A stretch of DNA of 64,000 nucleotides. Source: an uncultured Psychrobacter sp. (GTDB lineage: Bacteria; Pseudomonadota; Gammaproteobacteria; Pseudomonadales; Moraxellaceae). Where the stretch lies: positions 310,001-374,000 of the forward strand of contig NZ_CANKZC010000003.1 of the NCBI RefSeq assembly GCF_947488565.1, in the 5' to 3' direction. The translations under genes and the position numbers were made by a program. Shown piece by piece: positions 20,167-29,526 of the stretch (the stretch's first letter is position 1; every line of letters begins with the position of its first letter). The notes beneath the pieces are model-generated. The model searched no databases. It saw only the letters and a program-made list of their open reading frames with translations, and had not been told where the DNA came from.

Positions 20167-20247
20167 CTATAGGCAGCCTTTAATAATAAATATAGCGTAG
20201 TCAAAGCAGAATATCTTGCCAGTCATTAAGCAATAGAGTTAGATTAT

Positions 20248-20553
20248 ATGAATTTTTTGAGTTATGTCGTCTTGGGTGGATTGTCTTATGCCGCTGGCTG
20301 GGCAATACGTACATATGTACTCGGTAAACAACCCAAACCCGCGCAGCCCTATGGTCTAAAACATCCTGTCATCTTAGGATATCTGGGCGCGTTTTTTATT
20401 GTTATGCTCGTTATCTCTTGGCTGATTGGACGCTATCTACTCGGACATGTCACGATTGATCTGCCCTTTATTATCATTAATAGTCTTGTTGCCACGTTTG
20501 TTTATTCGTTCGGTCTTAACCCAGAAAATGCCAATTATGAGGTACCTGATTGA
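20248..20553 (+). CDS. Small inner-membrane protein of unknown function
   Basis: The 101-residue product has three likely membrane segments: about residues 4-24, 45-65 and 72-92. A short KQPKPAQPYG loop lies between the first two, and the C-terminus is short and polar. No family is recognised. It lies 81 bases after the lipoprotein gene on the same strand, and the two may share a transcript that ends at the terminator at 20607-20647. Confidence 0.65.
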   Translation: MNFLSYVVLGGLSYAAGWAIRTYVLGKQPKPAQPYGLKHPVILGYLGAFFIVMLVISWLIGRYLLGHVTIDLPFIIINSLVATFVYSFGLNPENANYEVPD

Positions 20554-20606
20554 TGGTTAGTTATCACTGACTAATGATGGTTTACTAATTTTAAGCTTAA
20601 TGTGCA

Positions 20607-20647
20607 AAAAAACACGGTCAATGATGAACGCATTGACCGTGTTTTTA
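20607..20647. terminator. Bidirectional terminator
   Basis: ACACGGTCAATG (20612-20622 region) pairs with CATTGACCGTGT (20631-20642). The stem is flanked by A and T runs, so it serves both the plus-strand membrane protein gene and the minus-strand DUF1232 gene. Confidence 0.88.
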
Positions 20648-20681
20648 TGATTAAAAATACTATTGAGCACTATTTTAATAA

Positions 20682-21137
20682 TTAGGATTTTTTCTTATCT
20701 TTTACATTTTTGTCTTTATTATCAGACGCTTTACCTTCAGAATTTGCATCATCTTTAAACATGGAATCTTTGGACATTGATTGCTCGTTTTTCCAAGCTT
20801 TATATTTGTTCAAGTCTTTCTCCATCAATCTTAGGCAAAACCCAATTACCAAGGCATCATCAACTTGACCAATAAAAGGTATGAAATCTGGAATAATATC
20901 AATAGGGTTTAGGACGTACAACAACCCAACCACTGCCGCTGAAATAGTTTTATAAGGTATATTGCGATAATTACCTTGGTAATAATCTTTTACCAAGCTC
21001 ATCAGTAGCATCAAATCTTTCGCATAACGCTCAAGACCGCGATCCTTATCGACTTGATCCTTTATGCTGTCTTCTTTACTTAAGATGAGTTTAATATTGT
21101 CTAAAAGCGACTTATTATCTTTTTCTTTATCAGCCAT
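20682..21137 (-). CDS. YkvA/DUF1232 family protein
   Basis: The 151-residue product has the DUF1232 core in its middle third, including 'LLYVLNPIDIIPDFIPFIG' followed by 'VDDALVIGFCLRLM'. This segment is thought to be membrane-associated and recurs in YkvA-type proteins. Both ends are highly charged (Lys/Asp-rich), and the last 30 residues are mostly Lys, Asp and Ser. The function of the family is not established. Confidence 0.8.
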   Translation of the reverse strand: MADKEKDNKSLLDNIKLILSKEDSIKDQVDKDRGLERYAKDLMLLMSLVKDYYQGNYRNIPYKTISAAVVGLLYVLNPIDIIPDFIPFIGQVDDALVIGFCLRLMEKDLNKYKAWKNEQSMSKDSMFKDDANSEGKASDNKDKNVKDKKKS

Positions 21138-21395
21138 ACTAGCGTTCCTATCATTATTGATGAATTATTTCTTACCATTTACTATAACAAGAGTAATGGT
21201 AAGTACCAAACATGGTTGTTTAACAATTTGTTGTCGTTGTAATAGGCCATGGTTATAGGGTTATGCAACCCTTGTCGCTATTAAAGCTGTCAAACTGCGA
21301 TATTATTTATATAAAGTTAATGTTAAAAACGTTGATAATTAAGCCATTGTTCTAAAACCATTATTTTAAAATAAGTTTTGAGGTAACAGTTCAGT

Positions 21396-22670
21396 ATGCG
21401 TACAGAAAATCCGACTCTTTTACAACAAACTGATATGACCACTGCGGCTGATAAGGAGCTTAGTCGCCGCCAATTCTTATGTCGCTTAGGGGTGAGTACA
21501 GGGGCTAGTCTACTTGCAACTCAAGGTATCGCTCAAGGCTTAACGATTAAAGCTGCAGACAAAACGAGCGATCAAAATAGCAGTATGCCGCTGACCAAAG
21601 ATGATCTGCCGACGGCGTTGCCAGAGGGTAATCAGTCAATAGCGTCCAAATCACATTGCATCAATCCTACTATTGAGACGCGTCTATTTGCTAGCTCCAA
21701 CGTTGGCGGTAATCATGAGCGTAACCAGTTGGCGTTAGAGCGCCTGGCTTGCGCAGGTTTTGATGTGCACAATCCTGCTATAACCGAACGACAATATTTG
21801 CGCTTTGCAGGAACGGACACGCAGCGAGCCAGTGATCTACAAAACATTGCGACTGGCGCGATTGCCGCACCCAAACTGCTCATGGGTGTACGCGGTGGCT
21901 ATGGCGCAATGCGTCTGCTGCCATTGATTGACTGGCAAACGCTGGGACGAATTATGAGAGAGCAGGGTACGATACTAACAGGCTTTAGTGATGTCACTGC
22001 TATTCAATGTGCGCTACTCGCTAAAGGGCAAATGAGCTCGCTCGCAGGCCCCATGCTCTATAGCGAATTTGGCAAAACGACCCCTGATGAAGTCAGTTGT
22101 CGACAATTTGTAGAGGCACTGACGAATCCTGATCTGAACATTAGCATTCAAAATGCAGATTTGACCAGTAAGCAATTACCAGCGATTCTGGCGACTGATA
22201 AGACTCAAACAGTCACGGGAACGATTTGGGGCGGTAATCTGAGCGTGATCTCAGCGCTGGCAGGTAGCGAGTACTTGCCGCGTATTAAAGGCGGCATTGT
22301 ATTTTTGGAAGATGTGGGGGAACAGGCTTATCGTATTGAGCGCATGCTCTATGATTTGTATTTAGCAGGGGTGTTCCAGAATCAGCAAGCAATCGTGTTT
22401 GGCTCATTATCCGGCGCAGGTAAGGATAGCTACGATAAGCGTTACGATGTGGCCACGGTCATACGCCAATTGCATAAGCTGACTGGACTACCTATCTATA
22501 ATGGCATGAGCTTTGGGCATATCAGTAAAAAACATAGCTTTCCACTCGGCGCGACCTGTCAGATTACGCCAGCGACAAGTAAAACTGACGGTTATACATT
22601 GAATTTTACAGATTATCCAACTATCGAGCCAAATAAGGTTAATGTCGAAGGGTTATGGCAGGTTATATAG
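21396..22670 (+). CDS. ldcA: LD-carboxypeptidase (peptidase S66) with Tat signal
   Basis: Serine peptidase of the LdcA/MccF type, which in LdcA removes the terminal D-Ala from murein tetrapeptides. The 424-residue product has the family landmarks VRGGYGAMRLLP, the nucleophile elbow TGFSDVTA, the FLEDVGE segment with the catalytic Glu, and GHISKKHSFPLG with the catalytic His. Unlike cytoplasmic E. coli LdcA, it begins with a twin-arginine signal: SRRQFLCRLG (Arg24-Arg25), a hydrophobic stretch, then a possible cleavage site near IAQG. This implies periplasmic export. A second possible start (MTTAADK, about 13 codons later) would keep the signal. Confidence 0.88.
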   Translation: MRTENPTLLQQTDMTTAADKELSRRQFLCRLGVSTGASLLATQGIAQGLTIKAADKTSDQNSSMPLTKDDLPTALPEGNQSIASKSHCINPTIETRLFASSNVGGNHERNQLALERLACAGFDVHNPAITERQYLRFAGTDTQRASDLQNIATGAIAAPKLLMGVRGGYGAMRLLPLIDWQTLGRIMREQGTILTGFSDVTAIQCALLAKGQMSSLAGPMLYSEFGKTTPDEVSCRQFVEALTNPDLNISIQNADLTSKQLPAILATDKTQTVTGTIWGGNLSVISALAGSEYLPRIKGGIVFLEDVGEQAYRIERMLYDLYLAGVFQNQQAIVFGSLSGAGKDSYDKRYDVATVIRQLHKLTGLPIYNGMSFGHISKKHSFPLGATCQITPATSKTDGYTLNFTDYPTIEPNKVNVEGLWQVI

Positions 22671-22771
22671 TGTGATCGGGTGGACTTTGATCAATAGATT
22701 AACATTTGCTTTACAGAAAGTATTACTTATATCTGTCAAGATTAATTATTCTTCTATTACAAGGATTTATG

Positions 22772-22915
22772 ATGATGTCAAACGCCAAAAAAACAAACTT
22801 TTCAGCTCCTTCTGTTCATTACAACACTACTTGCAGCTGTGAAAAATGCGGATGTACCAGTCCATCAACTTGCAAAAAATGCAATATGTGCGAAAAATGC
22901 TGCCAGTGTAATTAA
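22772..22915 (+). CDS. Metallothionein-like cysteine-rich small protein
   Basis: The 47-residue product has a C-terminal half with ten Cys in 27 residues: C-x-C-x2-C-x-C, then C-x2-C-x2-C-x2-CC-x-C. Clustered C-x-C and C-x2-C pairs are typical of metal-thiolate proteins, so metal binding (Zn, Cd or Cu) is the likely role. There is no signal peptide. AAGGA at 22761-22765 suits a start at 22772 or 22775. A start further upstream at 22706 would precede that site and is unlikely. A terminator follows. The relation to known bacterial metallothioneins (SmtA/BmtA) cannot be established by eye. Confidence 0.75.
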   Translation: MMSNAKKTNFSAPSVHYNTTCSCEKCGCTSPSTCKKCNMCEKCCQCN

Positions 22916-22971
22916 GTTTAATAAGCAATAGGTAGCGAGTAAGATTGCAGAGTGCTCAACCTAAAATTATT

Positions 22972-23010
22972 AAACCGTCTAACTCTAAGAGTCAGGCGGT
23001 TTGTTTTTTC
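22972..23010 (+). terminator. Terminator after the cysteine-rich small protein
   Basis: AAACCGTCT and AGGCGGTTT form a 9-bp stem (one G-T wobble), followed by GTTTTTT. Confidence 0.8.
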
Positions 23011-23219
23011 TACTTAACAAAGATAACTATATAAGAGGCAAAATAAGGGACAAGATCATTTAGGACATGTAAAAAGATAATAAGCATACCTAGTGGTTTT
23101 GTTAAACGATTAATCAAAACAAACAAAAACGATTGGTTAGTAATAGCAGTTAATATTTAAATGACATAGAAAATAGTACTTACCTTGAATTGATGGGTAT
23201 TATAATAAGGAACATTAAA

Positions 23220-23570
23220 ATGAAAAATTCAGTATTGAATAGAACCTTGCGAAATAAGCTATGGGTGGCAGTATTAGTAAGTCTTATCGGACTAAGCGCT
23301 TGTAGTAATGAAGCAGAGGAAAAGGCCGATACTAATAATACAGAATCTAGTGAAATGACGCCAGTGCAGACAGATAGTGACACTGAAGCTAGTGTTAGTA
23401 CTTCCATAAATGAAGCAGAAGGTACAGACAGTACAGATGATGACGCAGGGGGTACAGCATACTATTCTGGTGTAGACAGCGTGGAAAATGAGCAAAAGGC
23501 TGTTGATACGGCTACTGTAAACGAAAATAACTCGAACTTAGATAAAACAGCAGCAGAAGGATTACAGTAA
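23220..23570 (+). CDS. Putative acidic lipoprotein, unknown function
   Basis: The 116-residue product begins MKNSVLNRTLRN, with a hydrophobic segment and lipobox IGLSAC. After the Cys it is almost entirely low-complexity Ser/Thr/Asp/Glu with no hydrophobic core, so the mature part is probably disordered. I chose the ATG at 23220 because AAGGA lies 8 bases upstream. An in-frame start at 23190 adds residues before a complete signal. Similar acidic lipoproteins occur in other bacteria, but no function can be given. Confidence 0.65.
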   Translation: MKNSVLNRTLRNKLWVAVLVSLIGLSACSNEAEEKADTNNTESSEMTPVQTDSDTEASVSTSINEAEGTDSTDDDAGGTAYYSGVDSVENEQKAVDTATVNENNSNLDKTAAEGLQ

Positions 23571-23792
23571 TATAGCTTTGTCTAGTATGTAATATATATA
23601 GTAAGAGCGTGTTGTGTCTGATGGTTATACAAAAATATTAGCAGATAAGCAACTGTTTATTATCTTTATTGAAAGTAGGCGCGACCGCTATCTATTTATC
23701 GCATCGATTTGCTGTATATTTATACATAGTAATGTACATGATGCATGGATTGAGATAGATAGAGCAGGACAGTATAGGACACTAGATACAAC

Positions 23793-23816
23793 AAAGCCCC
23801 TGATATCAGGGGCTTT
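23793..23816. terminator. Terminator of tRNA-Leu (perfect 24-base palindrome)
   Basis: AAAGCCCCTGAT and its exact complement ATCAGGGGCTTT are contiguous. On the minus strand this hairpin lies about 35 bases beyond the 3' end of tRNA-Leu and is followed by TTGTTG. Confidence 0.75.
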
Positions 23817-23849
23817 GGCTACTCTATGAGATAGCATAGAACTATATAA

Positions 23850-23936
23850 TGGTACCCGGAGCCGGACTTGAACCGGCACGCTCGTTAGAGCGAGGGATTT
23901 TAAATCCCTTGTGTCTACCAATTTCACCACCCGGGC
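23850..23936 (-). tRNA. tRNA-Leu (UAA)
   Basis: The 87-base class II tRNA starts GCCCGGG, pairs with CCCGGGT-type 3' bases and has an encoded CCA end. The anticodon loop TTTAAAA gives anticodon TAA. A long variable arm (CGCTC...GAGCG) and the T-loop GGTTCAAGTCC are present. Confidence 0.97.
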
Positions 23937-24060
23937 AAAACTTGTTTTATCTACAATGTGAACTAGCTGATAGACCATCTAGTTACTAGATAAGTGGTCG
24001 CTATTATAAGCGGTTGTGCTAATAATGCAAGCCTAAATTAACGTAAAGTTAATAAATAAT

Positions 24061-24134
24061 TGGAGGCTGGAGTCGGAATCGAACCGGCGTTAACGGAGTT
24101 GCAGTCCGCTGCATGACCACTCTGCCATCCAGCC
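24061..24134 (-). tRNA. tRNA-Cys (GCA)
   Basis: The 74-base tRNA has the acceptor stem GGCTGGA/TCCAGCC with an encoded CCA. The anticodon loop CTGCAAC gives GCA, and the T-arm is GCCGGTTCGATTCCGAC. It lies upstream of tRNA-Leu on the same strand, with about 125 bases between. Confidence 0.97.
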
Positions 24135-24345
24135 AATCAAGGTGGACTATATTAGCAAAAATAATTTAAATTACAAGTCATTTTTTAGCTAAAAATAAGT
24201 TATTTACTAATGTAAGTCGATTTAAGCATTATTTAAAGATATTTGAGCAGTTATTATCTTATCAATAAGTGTTCAGTTGATGATAAGACCAGAATGCTGC
24301 AACACCTTTTATAAGCGTTGCAGCTAAACTTGTCCAATAATCTGT

Positions 24346-24480
24346 TTATAAGATGTCTTTGTTATTGCGTTTGGCTTTTTTGATGTCACGATAAGTTGCA
24401 GTACAAATCAAAACCAGTACACCAAGCGTAATCGCAGGCCAAATTAAAATATACAAGCCATAAATAAAGACGTTGTCCAT
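24346..24480 (-). CDS. Small companion membrane protein of the SSS symporter
   Basis: This 44-residue frame begins MDNVFIYGLYILIWPAITLG, has one membrane helix (about residues 4-28) and ends with a basic tail (RDIKKAKRNNKD). A textbook ribosome site, AAGGAGAT, lies just before the ATG. It follows the symporter gene by 99 bases on the same strand. Short one-helix proteins next to sodium symporters are known as putative transporter small subunits, MetS in the NSS family being the best example. I infer the same role here. Confidence 0.75.
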   Translation of the reverse strand: MDNVFIYGLYILIWPAITLGVLVLICTATYRDIKKAKRNNKDIL

Positions 24481-24579
24481 GATATCTCCTTATAGTAGTT
24501 ATAAATATGGTATTTAAGAGCAATCAACGGTCAGCTATCTACCGACCATCGTTGCCTAACCATCATTACCTAAGATGAT

Positions 24580-26253
24580 CTATACTTTCGCATTTGGTGT
24601 TTTTGATACTTTGGCTTTTTTATCATAGTCACCAACACGCTTTTTAATCAGATCAAAATCAAAACGTTCATTGCCCATTAGACTGACGATGACACAGACG
24701 ATGGTACTAGCGCCATAAGCCGTTAGTGAAGCGAGTAGGACCATATATTGACGTAAGAAGCCAGTAGCGAAAATGAGCATCAGTACCAGCGTAATAGCTG
24801 CTGCTAACATACCAATCTTACGGCCCAAAAAGCCAAATACCATTAGCCCGATCACAACCGCGGCTCCAACACTCGCCAATACTTCAAAAAACAAAGCAAC
24901 GTATCCGGTGATTGGCAATAGTTCAAAGCGAGCAATACAGAAAAACAGCAAACCGATAATGACCGCAGAGGTAAAAGCGGTATTAGTCACACGATTCCAA
25001 AACACACTGGCTATCACAGGGAAGACAATCGCACCCCACAATGCACCTACGAATACCAACATCACTAAAATATCTAGCTTAAAGCTAGCAAAGATCAGAC
25101 CAGCAGCAGTGGCAATAATCATGGTACTACGACCAACCAGCATCATAGTCTTAGGTTTAACTTTACCTCTAGCGATGTTCTTACCATATACATCTGCCAT
25201 CATAATGGTCGATAATGCCGACAAGTCTGAATCAGCAGTCGATGACAATGAGCCGATGACCAAGATAAAGAACAAGGCGATAAAGACAGGATGCAAATAA
25301 GTACTGACCATCTGCGGGATCAGGTTGTTCATATTGCCATCAAGTGGTTCGATACCAATGGTCAAGGCCATTAAACCGATCATACCAAGACCGATGACGA
25401 TGCCTGCATAGCCAACTGTAGCAGTGACAAACGTCGCTTTGATCTTGGTTTTGTCAATCGCAAATAAGCGCTGCGTAATGGTTTGATTACCGATAGCATA
25501 AGCCAATACGGCGACAAAATAAGGCGCACCTTGCTGAAAAAATGCCTCAGGCGAAAAGAAGTTCTGTTGCTCAAGCGTCAAGTTGGATAGTCCGCTGACC
25601 ATAACTTCAGGCCCACCCATCGCAAATAATACTGCCGGAATAATAACGATACCAATAGCCATCAAAGCGACTAATTGGGCAAAGTCAGTGAAGACTGAGG
25701 CGCGAAACCCTGAAGTTAGGGTATAGCTCAGTACTCCGACACCCGCAATAATCACCCCTGTTTGGAACGATAACGGTGATAGTACCGATACCAACGCCCC
25801 AGCCGCAGTGAAATTGACCATCAAGCTAATTAAGCTGCCCATAAGGTTGGATATGGCTAAAATTAATTGGCTTGATGAGCCATGACGAGCGTGAATAAGT
25901 TCGCCTAAAGTATGTCCATCAGGGGCAAGCTCACGAAAGCGCATGCCAAAAGGGTAGATGAATAAAATCATTAGCGCGCCCCAAAAGCCATAATGTATCG
26001 GCCCTGAAACGCCATATTTATAGCCAGAAGTAGCGGCGGCATAAAACGATGCTGCCCAAATCCAAGTAGCAGTCATACTGGCTGCACCCATACCAAAACC
26101 GACACCATGGCCTGCGACCATAAAACCCGACGTCGTCTCTTTGTCTTTTTTAATCAACAATGACAATAAGTAAGTGCCGCCATAAAACGCTAACAACAAT
26201 AAAATAATGGTTAACGATGAAAATTGGAACAATGACTCAGTTTTCAAATTCAT
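24580..26253 (-). CDS. Sodium:solute symporter (SSS family), substrate unknown
   Basis: The 557-residue inner-membrane carrier has about 13 hydrophobic segments. The early 'SGFMVAGHGVGFGMGAASMT' and 'ATSGYKYGVSGPIHYGFWGA' blocks and the mid-protein SSTADSDLSALST (sodium site region) mark the SSS family, nearest in style to urea/DUR3-like members. There is no neighbouring enzyme to point to a substrate, and no urease genes are seen. The downstream 44-residue protein is probably its small subunit. The C-terminus has a Lys-rich cytoplasmic tail. Confidence 0.87.
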   Translation of the reverse strand: MNLKTESLFQFSSLTIILLLLAFYGGTYLLSLLIKKDKETTSGFMVAGHGVGFGMGAASMTATWIWAASFYAAATSGYKYGVSGPIHYGFWGALMILFIYPFGMRFRELAPDGHTLGELIHARHGSSSQLILAISNLMGSLISLMVNFTAAGALVSVLSPLSFQTGVIIAGVGVLSYTLTSGFRASVFTDFAQLVALMAIGIVIIPAVLFAMGGPEVMVSGLSNLTLEQQNFFSPEAFFQQGAPYFVAVLAYAIGNQTITQRLFAIDKTKIKATFVTATVGYAGIVIGLGMIGLMALTIGIEPLDGNMNNLIPQMVSTYLHPVFIALFFILVIGSLSSTADSDLSALSTIMMADVYGKNIARGKVKPKTMMLVGRSTMIIATAAGLIFASFKLDILVMLVFVGALWGAIVFPVIASVFWNRVTNTAFTSAVIIGLLFFCIARFELLPITGYVALFFEVLASVGAAVVIGLMVFGFLGRKIGMLAAAITLVLMLIFATGFLRQYMVLLASLTAYGASTIVCVIVSLMGNERFDFDLIKKRVGDYDKKAKVSKTPNAKV

Positions 26254-27236
26254 ACCTCGAGATTGTTTTAGATAAAAAAGTTGGTACTACAATTTATAGT
26301 CCCAACCAATTATGAATTTAGTAATCAGACTAATACTATGAATACCACAAAATCTGTTGTTTCATTAACAGTCAGTTAGCAAAACATGCGATGAGGATGC
26401 TACATACCAAGGATCAAACATCGGATAATATGATATATAGCAAACAGTAGCCCCCAAATGACTGGCGTCTAAAAATGGGGTTGCCATCACGCTCATATAG
26501 TCACATGTCATAGTAGATGTTACAGATGAGTACTTATCAACAAAGTACTAACGAACACGAAGTAATAACCACTACTTCGCATTAGATATAGACAGCTAAA
26601 GTCGGCACTCGTTTTTTATTCAAGATTTTTAGAAAAATCGAAACTTTTAAATATATGAATAACGATGTGAGAGCTCTGTAACTGCCATAAGCAAGTTGGC
26701 TAAATGAAACTCTGGCCAATAGCGCGTGAAAACATGTAAATAGCGTTTGACTCCATTTGAGTCTATAACTGATGTTTTATACTATTCACAAATAAAACTT
26801 ACCCATAAAACGACATTCGTGTTAAATATAAGTAACATTTACGTGTCACAAGAGTAACACTAATAAGCCTTGAATCTCAAGTTTAAGAGTGATTTTTGGC
26901 TTTAATGACTGGTGACTGCCAAGTTTTAGTCGCAAGTGATAAGCTTATCTACGTTAATATGTCTTACAAGAACATATAAGAATTTGCAATATTTAGGAGG
27001 TAATCTTTATTGCCGACTGGGCTTTTAGTCGCAAAATAGGTACAATATCTTGCTTAGTACGGTGTCTGCTCTTTAGAAAATTTATCGGTAAAATTGCTAT
27101 CTTAATTATGCCAATGATGTGCCCAATTTGGTATATATACGCTTATAGTAAGCCGCGGCTCGCTTATGTTTACTGAGCAAAATAATGGCCGACACTGTGT
27201 CCTCTTTTTCTTATTGCTTTATTCATTGGAGTTACC
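26254..27236. other. Long intergenic region between SSS symporter and folD
   Basis: This 983-base divergent gap has no credible coding region. It contains two small adjacent inverted repeats: AGTACT at 26529 and 26544, and CGAAGTA (26558-26564) with TACTTCG (26573-26579). A strong Shine-Dalgarno-like GGAGGT near 26997 is followed only by a ten-codon frame. The folD promoter and symporter promoter must lie here, but no clear -35/-10 pair stands out. Confidence 0.45.
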
Positions 27237-28148
27237 ATGTCAAATGCCTCGTCAATTGAAACGACGATGACGTCAGATAGCCAATCTGCCACCTTATTAG
27301 ACGGCAAAGCACTTGCTAAGCAAATAGAGCAAGAACTGCGTACACGCGTAGATAGTATCAAAGACAAGACTGGTCGTACGCCAAGTTTGGCAACGATATT
27401 GGTTGGTGATGATCCTGCTTCTGCCACTTATGTGCGTATGAAAGGTAACGCCTGTAAGCGCGTCGGTATGGACTCTATTCGAGTTGAGATGCCAAGTGCG
27501 ACAACCACAGAGGAGCTTAAGGCCAAGATAGACGAGCTTAATAACAATCCAGATGTCCATGGAATATTGCTCCAGCATCCTGTCCCTGATCATGTTGATG
27601 AGCGTGCATGTTTTGAGCAGATTGATTTGGCAAAGGACGTTGATGGGGTGACGTGCTTAGGCTTTGGTCGTATGGCAATGCAGCAGTCTGCTTATGGTTC
27701 ATGTACACCGCAAGGCATCATGCATTTATTGGAACACTATAATATAGAGCTTGCAGGTTTGGAGGCAGTGGTCGTAGGACGTAGTGCCATCTTGGGTAAG
27801 CCAATGGCGATGATGCTATTAAATGCCAACTGTACAGTAACCATGTGTCATTCAAAAACGCAGGATTTGGCTGAGCATATTAAGCGTGCTGATATTGTCG
27901 TTGGGGCTGTAGGTGTGCCTGAGCTGATTAAAGCAGAGTGGATCAAAAAAGGGGCAGTAGTGGTCGATGCAGGCTTTCATCCAACCGACAATGGCGGCGT
28001 CGGCGATATTGAATTGAATGGCATAGAGAATATTGCTAGTGCTTATACGCCTGTTCCAGGTGGCGTAGGTCCAATGACTATTAATACATTGATTCGTCAA
28101 ACAGTCGATGCAGCTGAAAAGTCAGCGGGTTTAGATGCTCAGAAATAG
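27237..28148 (+). CDS. folD: Bifunctional methylenetetrahydrofolate dehydrogenase / cyclohydrolase
   Basis: FolD interconverts 5,10-methylene- and 10-formyl-tetrahydrofolate, linking serine-derived one-carbon units to purine and fMet synthesis. The 303-residue product has the signature '[20 protein letters not shown]' with the catalytic Lys, '[13 protein letters not shown]', '[16 protein letters not shown]' and the C-terminal '[15 protein letters not shown]'. It has about 15 more N-terminal residues than the usual start, so a second start near MTSDSQ is possible. TTGGAG precedes the ATG at 27237. Confidence 0.96.
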   Translation: MSNASSIETTMTSDSQSATLLDGKALAKQIEQELRTRVDSIKDKTGRTPSLATILVGDDPASATYVRMKGNACKRVGMDSIRVEMPSATTTEELKAKIDELNNNPDVHGILLQHPVPDHVDERACFEQIDLAKDVDGVTCLGFGRMAMQQSAYGSCTPQGIMHLLEHYNIELAGLEAVVVGRSAILGKPMAMMLLNANCTVTMCHSKTQDLAEHIKRADIVVGAVGVPELIKAEWIKKGAVVVDAGFHPTDNGGVGDIELNGIENIASAYTPVPGGVGPMTINTLIRQTVDAAEKSAGLDAQK

Positions 28149-28163
28149 ACTGAACGATATGAT

Positions 28164-28193
28164 AAAAAAGGCTGCTATCTAGTAGCCTTTTTG
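28164..28193. terminator. Bidirectional terminator between folD and corA
   Basis: AAAAAGGCTGCTA pairs with TAGTAGCCTTTTT (one mismatch), with A and T runs on either side. It can end both convergent genes. Confidence 0.85.
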
Positions 28194-28207
28194 TATATCA
28201 ACTTATC

Positions 28208-29422
28208 TTACAACCATTTTAGTCTTTTAAAATTATAATACAGATAACTACATAAGGCGATGATAAGTCCCATGATCACAAGGTATGAGTACTTCCAGTG
28301 TAGCTCGGGCATAAAGTCAAAGTTCATCCCATAAATACCAGCGATGGCAGTCGGTACGGCTAAGATACCCGCCCAAGCAGCAAGCTTACGTACCACCTCG
28401 TTTTGTCCCATATTTACCATCGCCATATAAGTATTCATCACCACACTGAGCATCTCGTTCAAACCATTAATAGCGTCTAAAGAGTGGAGTAGATGGTCAT
28501 TGACATCACGAAAGTAAGGTTTTGCTGCTTGCGAAAATCCAGAGACCAACTCGCTTTTTTTGTGATTGATAAAAAAACTACAGATGTCTTGTACGGGCAA
28601 GATAATTGCGCGCATATTTACCAGTTGCGACTTGAGCTCATAGAGGTTTTTTAACGTACTTTTATTAAACTCATAACTAAAAACATAGCGCTCTTGCTCA
28701 CGCAAATAGCTGCCTAGACGATCAGTGACTGGCATATAGTTATCAACGATAAAATCGAGAATAGCGTGCAATACAAATATGGGCCCCATGCGTAGCTTTT
28801 CAGGGCGACGGTTGCAGTGCTCACGTACGGGTGCATAGGAGTTGGAGGGTCCATTACGAATCGTAATCAGATAGTTTTTACCCATAAATATGGCAGTAGT
28901 ACCATAGCGAATAATATTGTCTTCTAATTTGGCTGTACGTAGCACCACAAATACCATGTCGTTGTCATAGTTTTCAACTTTGGCGCGCTGATGATCGGCA
29001 AACGCATCTTCAATTGCCAGCTCATGTAAGTCAAAGGCATTTTGGACTTTAATCATGGTCTCTAAACTGGGATCATACAGTCCAAGCCAGATAAACTGAC
29101 CACTGTTGCTAAGCGCACGACTGACGTCATTGAGCGCCACTTGGCTCAGTTGCTCGCCTGTCTTACGCGAATAAGCATAACAGTTGACCACTTCGTCATC
29201 GCTGGACAAATCAATGTCTTCATAGCGCTCAGAGTCAGGATCATACACCGTCATGGTCTCAATAGTGTCTTCAGCAGTAGCATCTACATCCCCGTAAATA
29301 TAGCTATCATAACTATTTAGATAAGGGTGACTGTCGCTGATATCAGAATAGATACGACTAATATTAGAGTCAGGTGTAATGCGGGTGTTCGTCTTAATAG
29401 ATAGATCGTCATTACGGTCCAT
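28208..29422 (-). CDS. corA: CorA family magnesium transporter
   Basis: The 404-residue product has a large cytoplasmic N-terminal domain and two C-terminal membrane helices. The diagnostic YGMNFDFMPEL lies at the end of helix 1, and the protein ends in a basic KRLKWL. CorA proteins form pentameric channels for Mg2+ (also Co2+ or Ni2+). The first 60-80 residues are acidic and poorly conserved, longer than in E. coli CorA (316 residues). It is convergent with folD and 104 bases downstream of a DUF2237 gene on the same strand. Confidence 0.93.
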   Translation of the reverse strand: MDRNDDLSIKTNTRITPDSNISRIYSDISDSHPYLNSYDSYIYGDVDATAEDTIETMTVYDPDSERYEDIDLSSDDEVVNCYAYSRKTGEQLSQVALNDVSRALSNSGQFIWLGLYDPSLETMIKVQNAFDLHELAIEDAFADHQRAKVENYDNDMVFVVLRTAKLEDNIIRYGTTAIFMGKNYLITIRNGPSNSYAPVREHCNRRPEKLRMGPIFVLHAILDFIVDNYMPVTDRLGSYLREQERYVFSYEFNKSTLKNLYELKSQLVNMRAIILPVQDICSFFINHKKSELVSGFSQAAKPYFRDVNDHLLHSLDAINGLNEMLSVVMNTYMAMVNMGQNEVVRKLAAWAGILAVPTAIAGIYGMNFDFMPELHWKYSYLVIMGLIIALCSYLYYNFKRLKWL

Positions 29423-29526
29423 ACACCCTCTCTTATTACTTTTATAAAATCTAAATGGCTACTTTCTATTCAAAATGGCCCAAATGAATTCAGCCTAGAA
29501 AAGCCCAACGATAAACCATGTCGATG

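Noticed and set aside
22706..22771. Longer start for the cysteine-rich protein, giving 69 residues with a hydrophobic N-terminus
   Set aside because: The ribosome site AAGGA at 22761-22765 lies after this start, directly before the later ATG codons.
23614..23829. 71-residue plus-strand frame upstream of tRNA-Leu
   Set aside because: It starts at GTG without a convincing ribosome site and runs through the palindromic terminator at 23793-23816.
24773..25300. 175-residue plus-strand frame opposite the SSS symporter
   Set aside because: Its composition (Ile/Thr/Lys/Pro) is what the reverse complement of a membrane protein gives. It has no ribosome site.
26993..27040. Strong GGAGGT site with a following TTG, as a leader peptide before folD
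   Set aside because: The frame closes after about ten codons, no regulatory codon run or terminator follows, and folD starts about 200 bases later.
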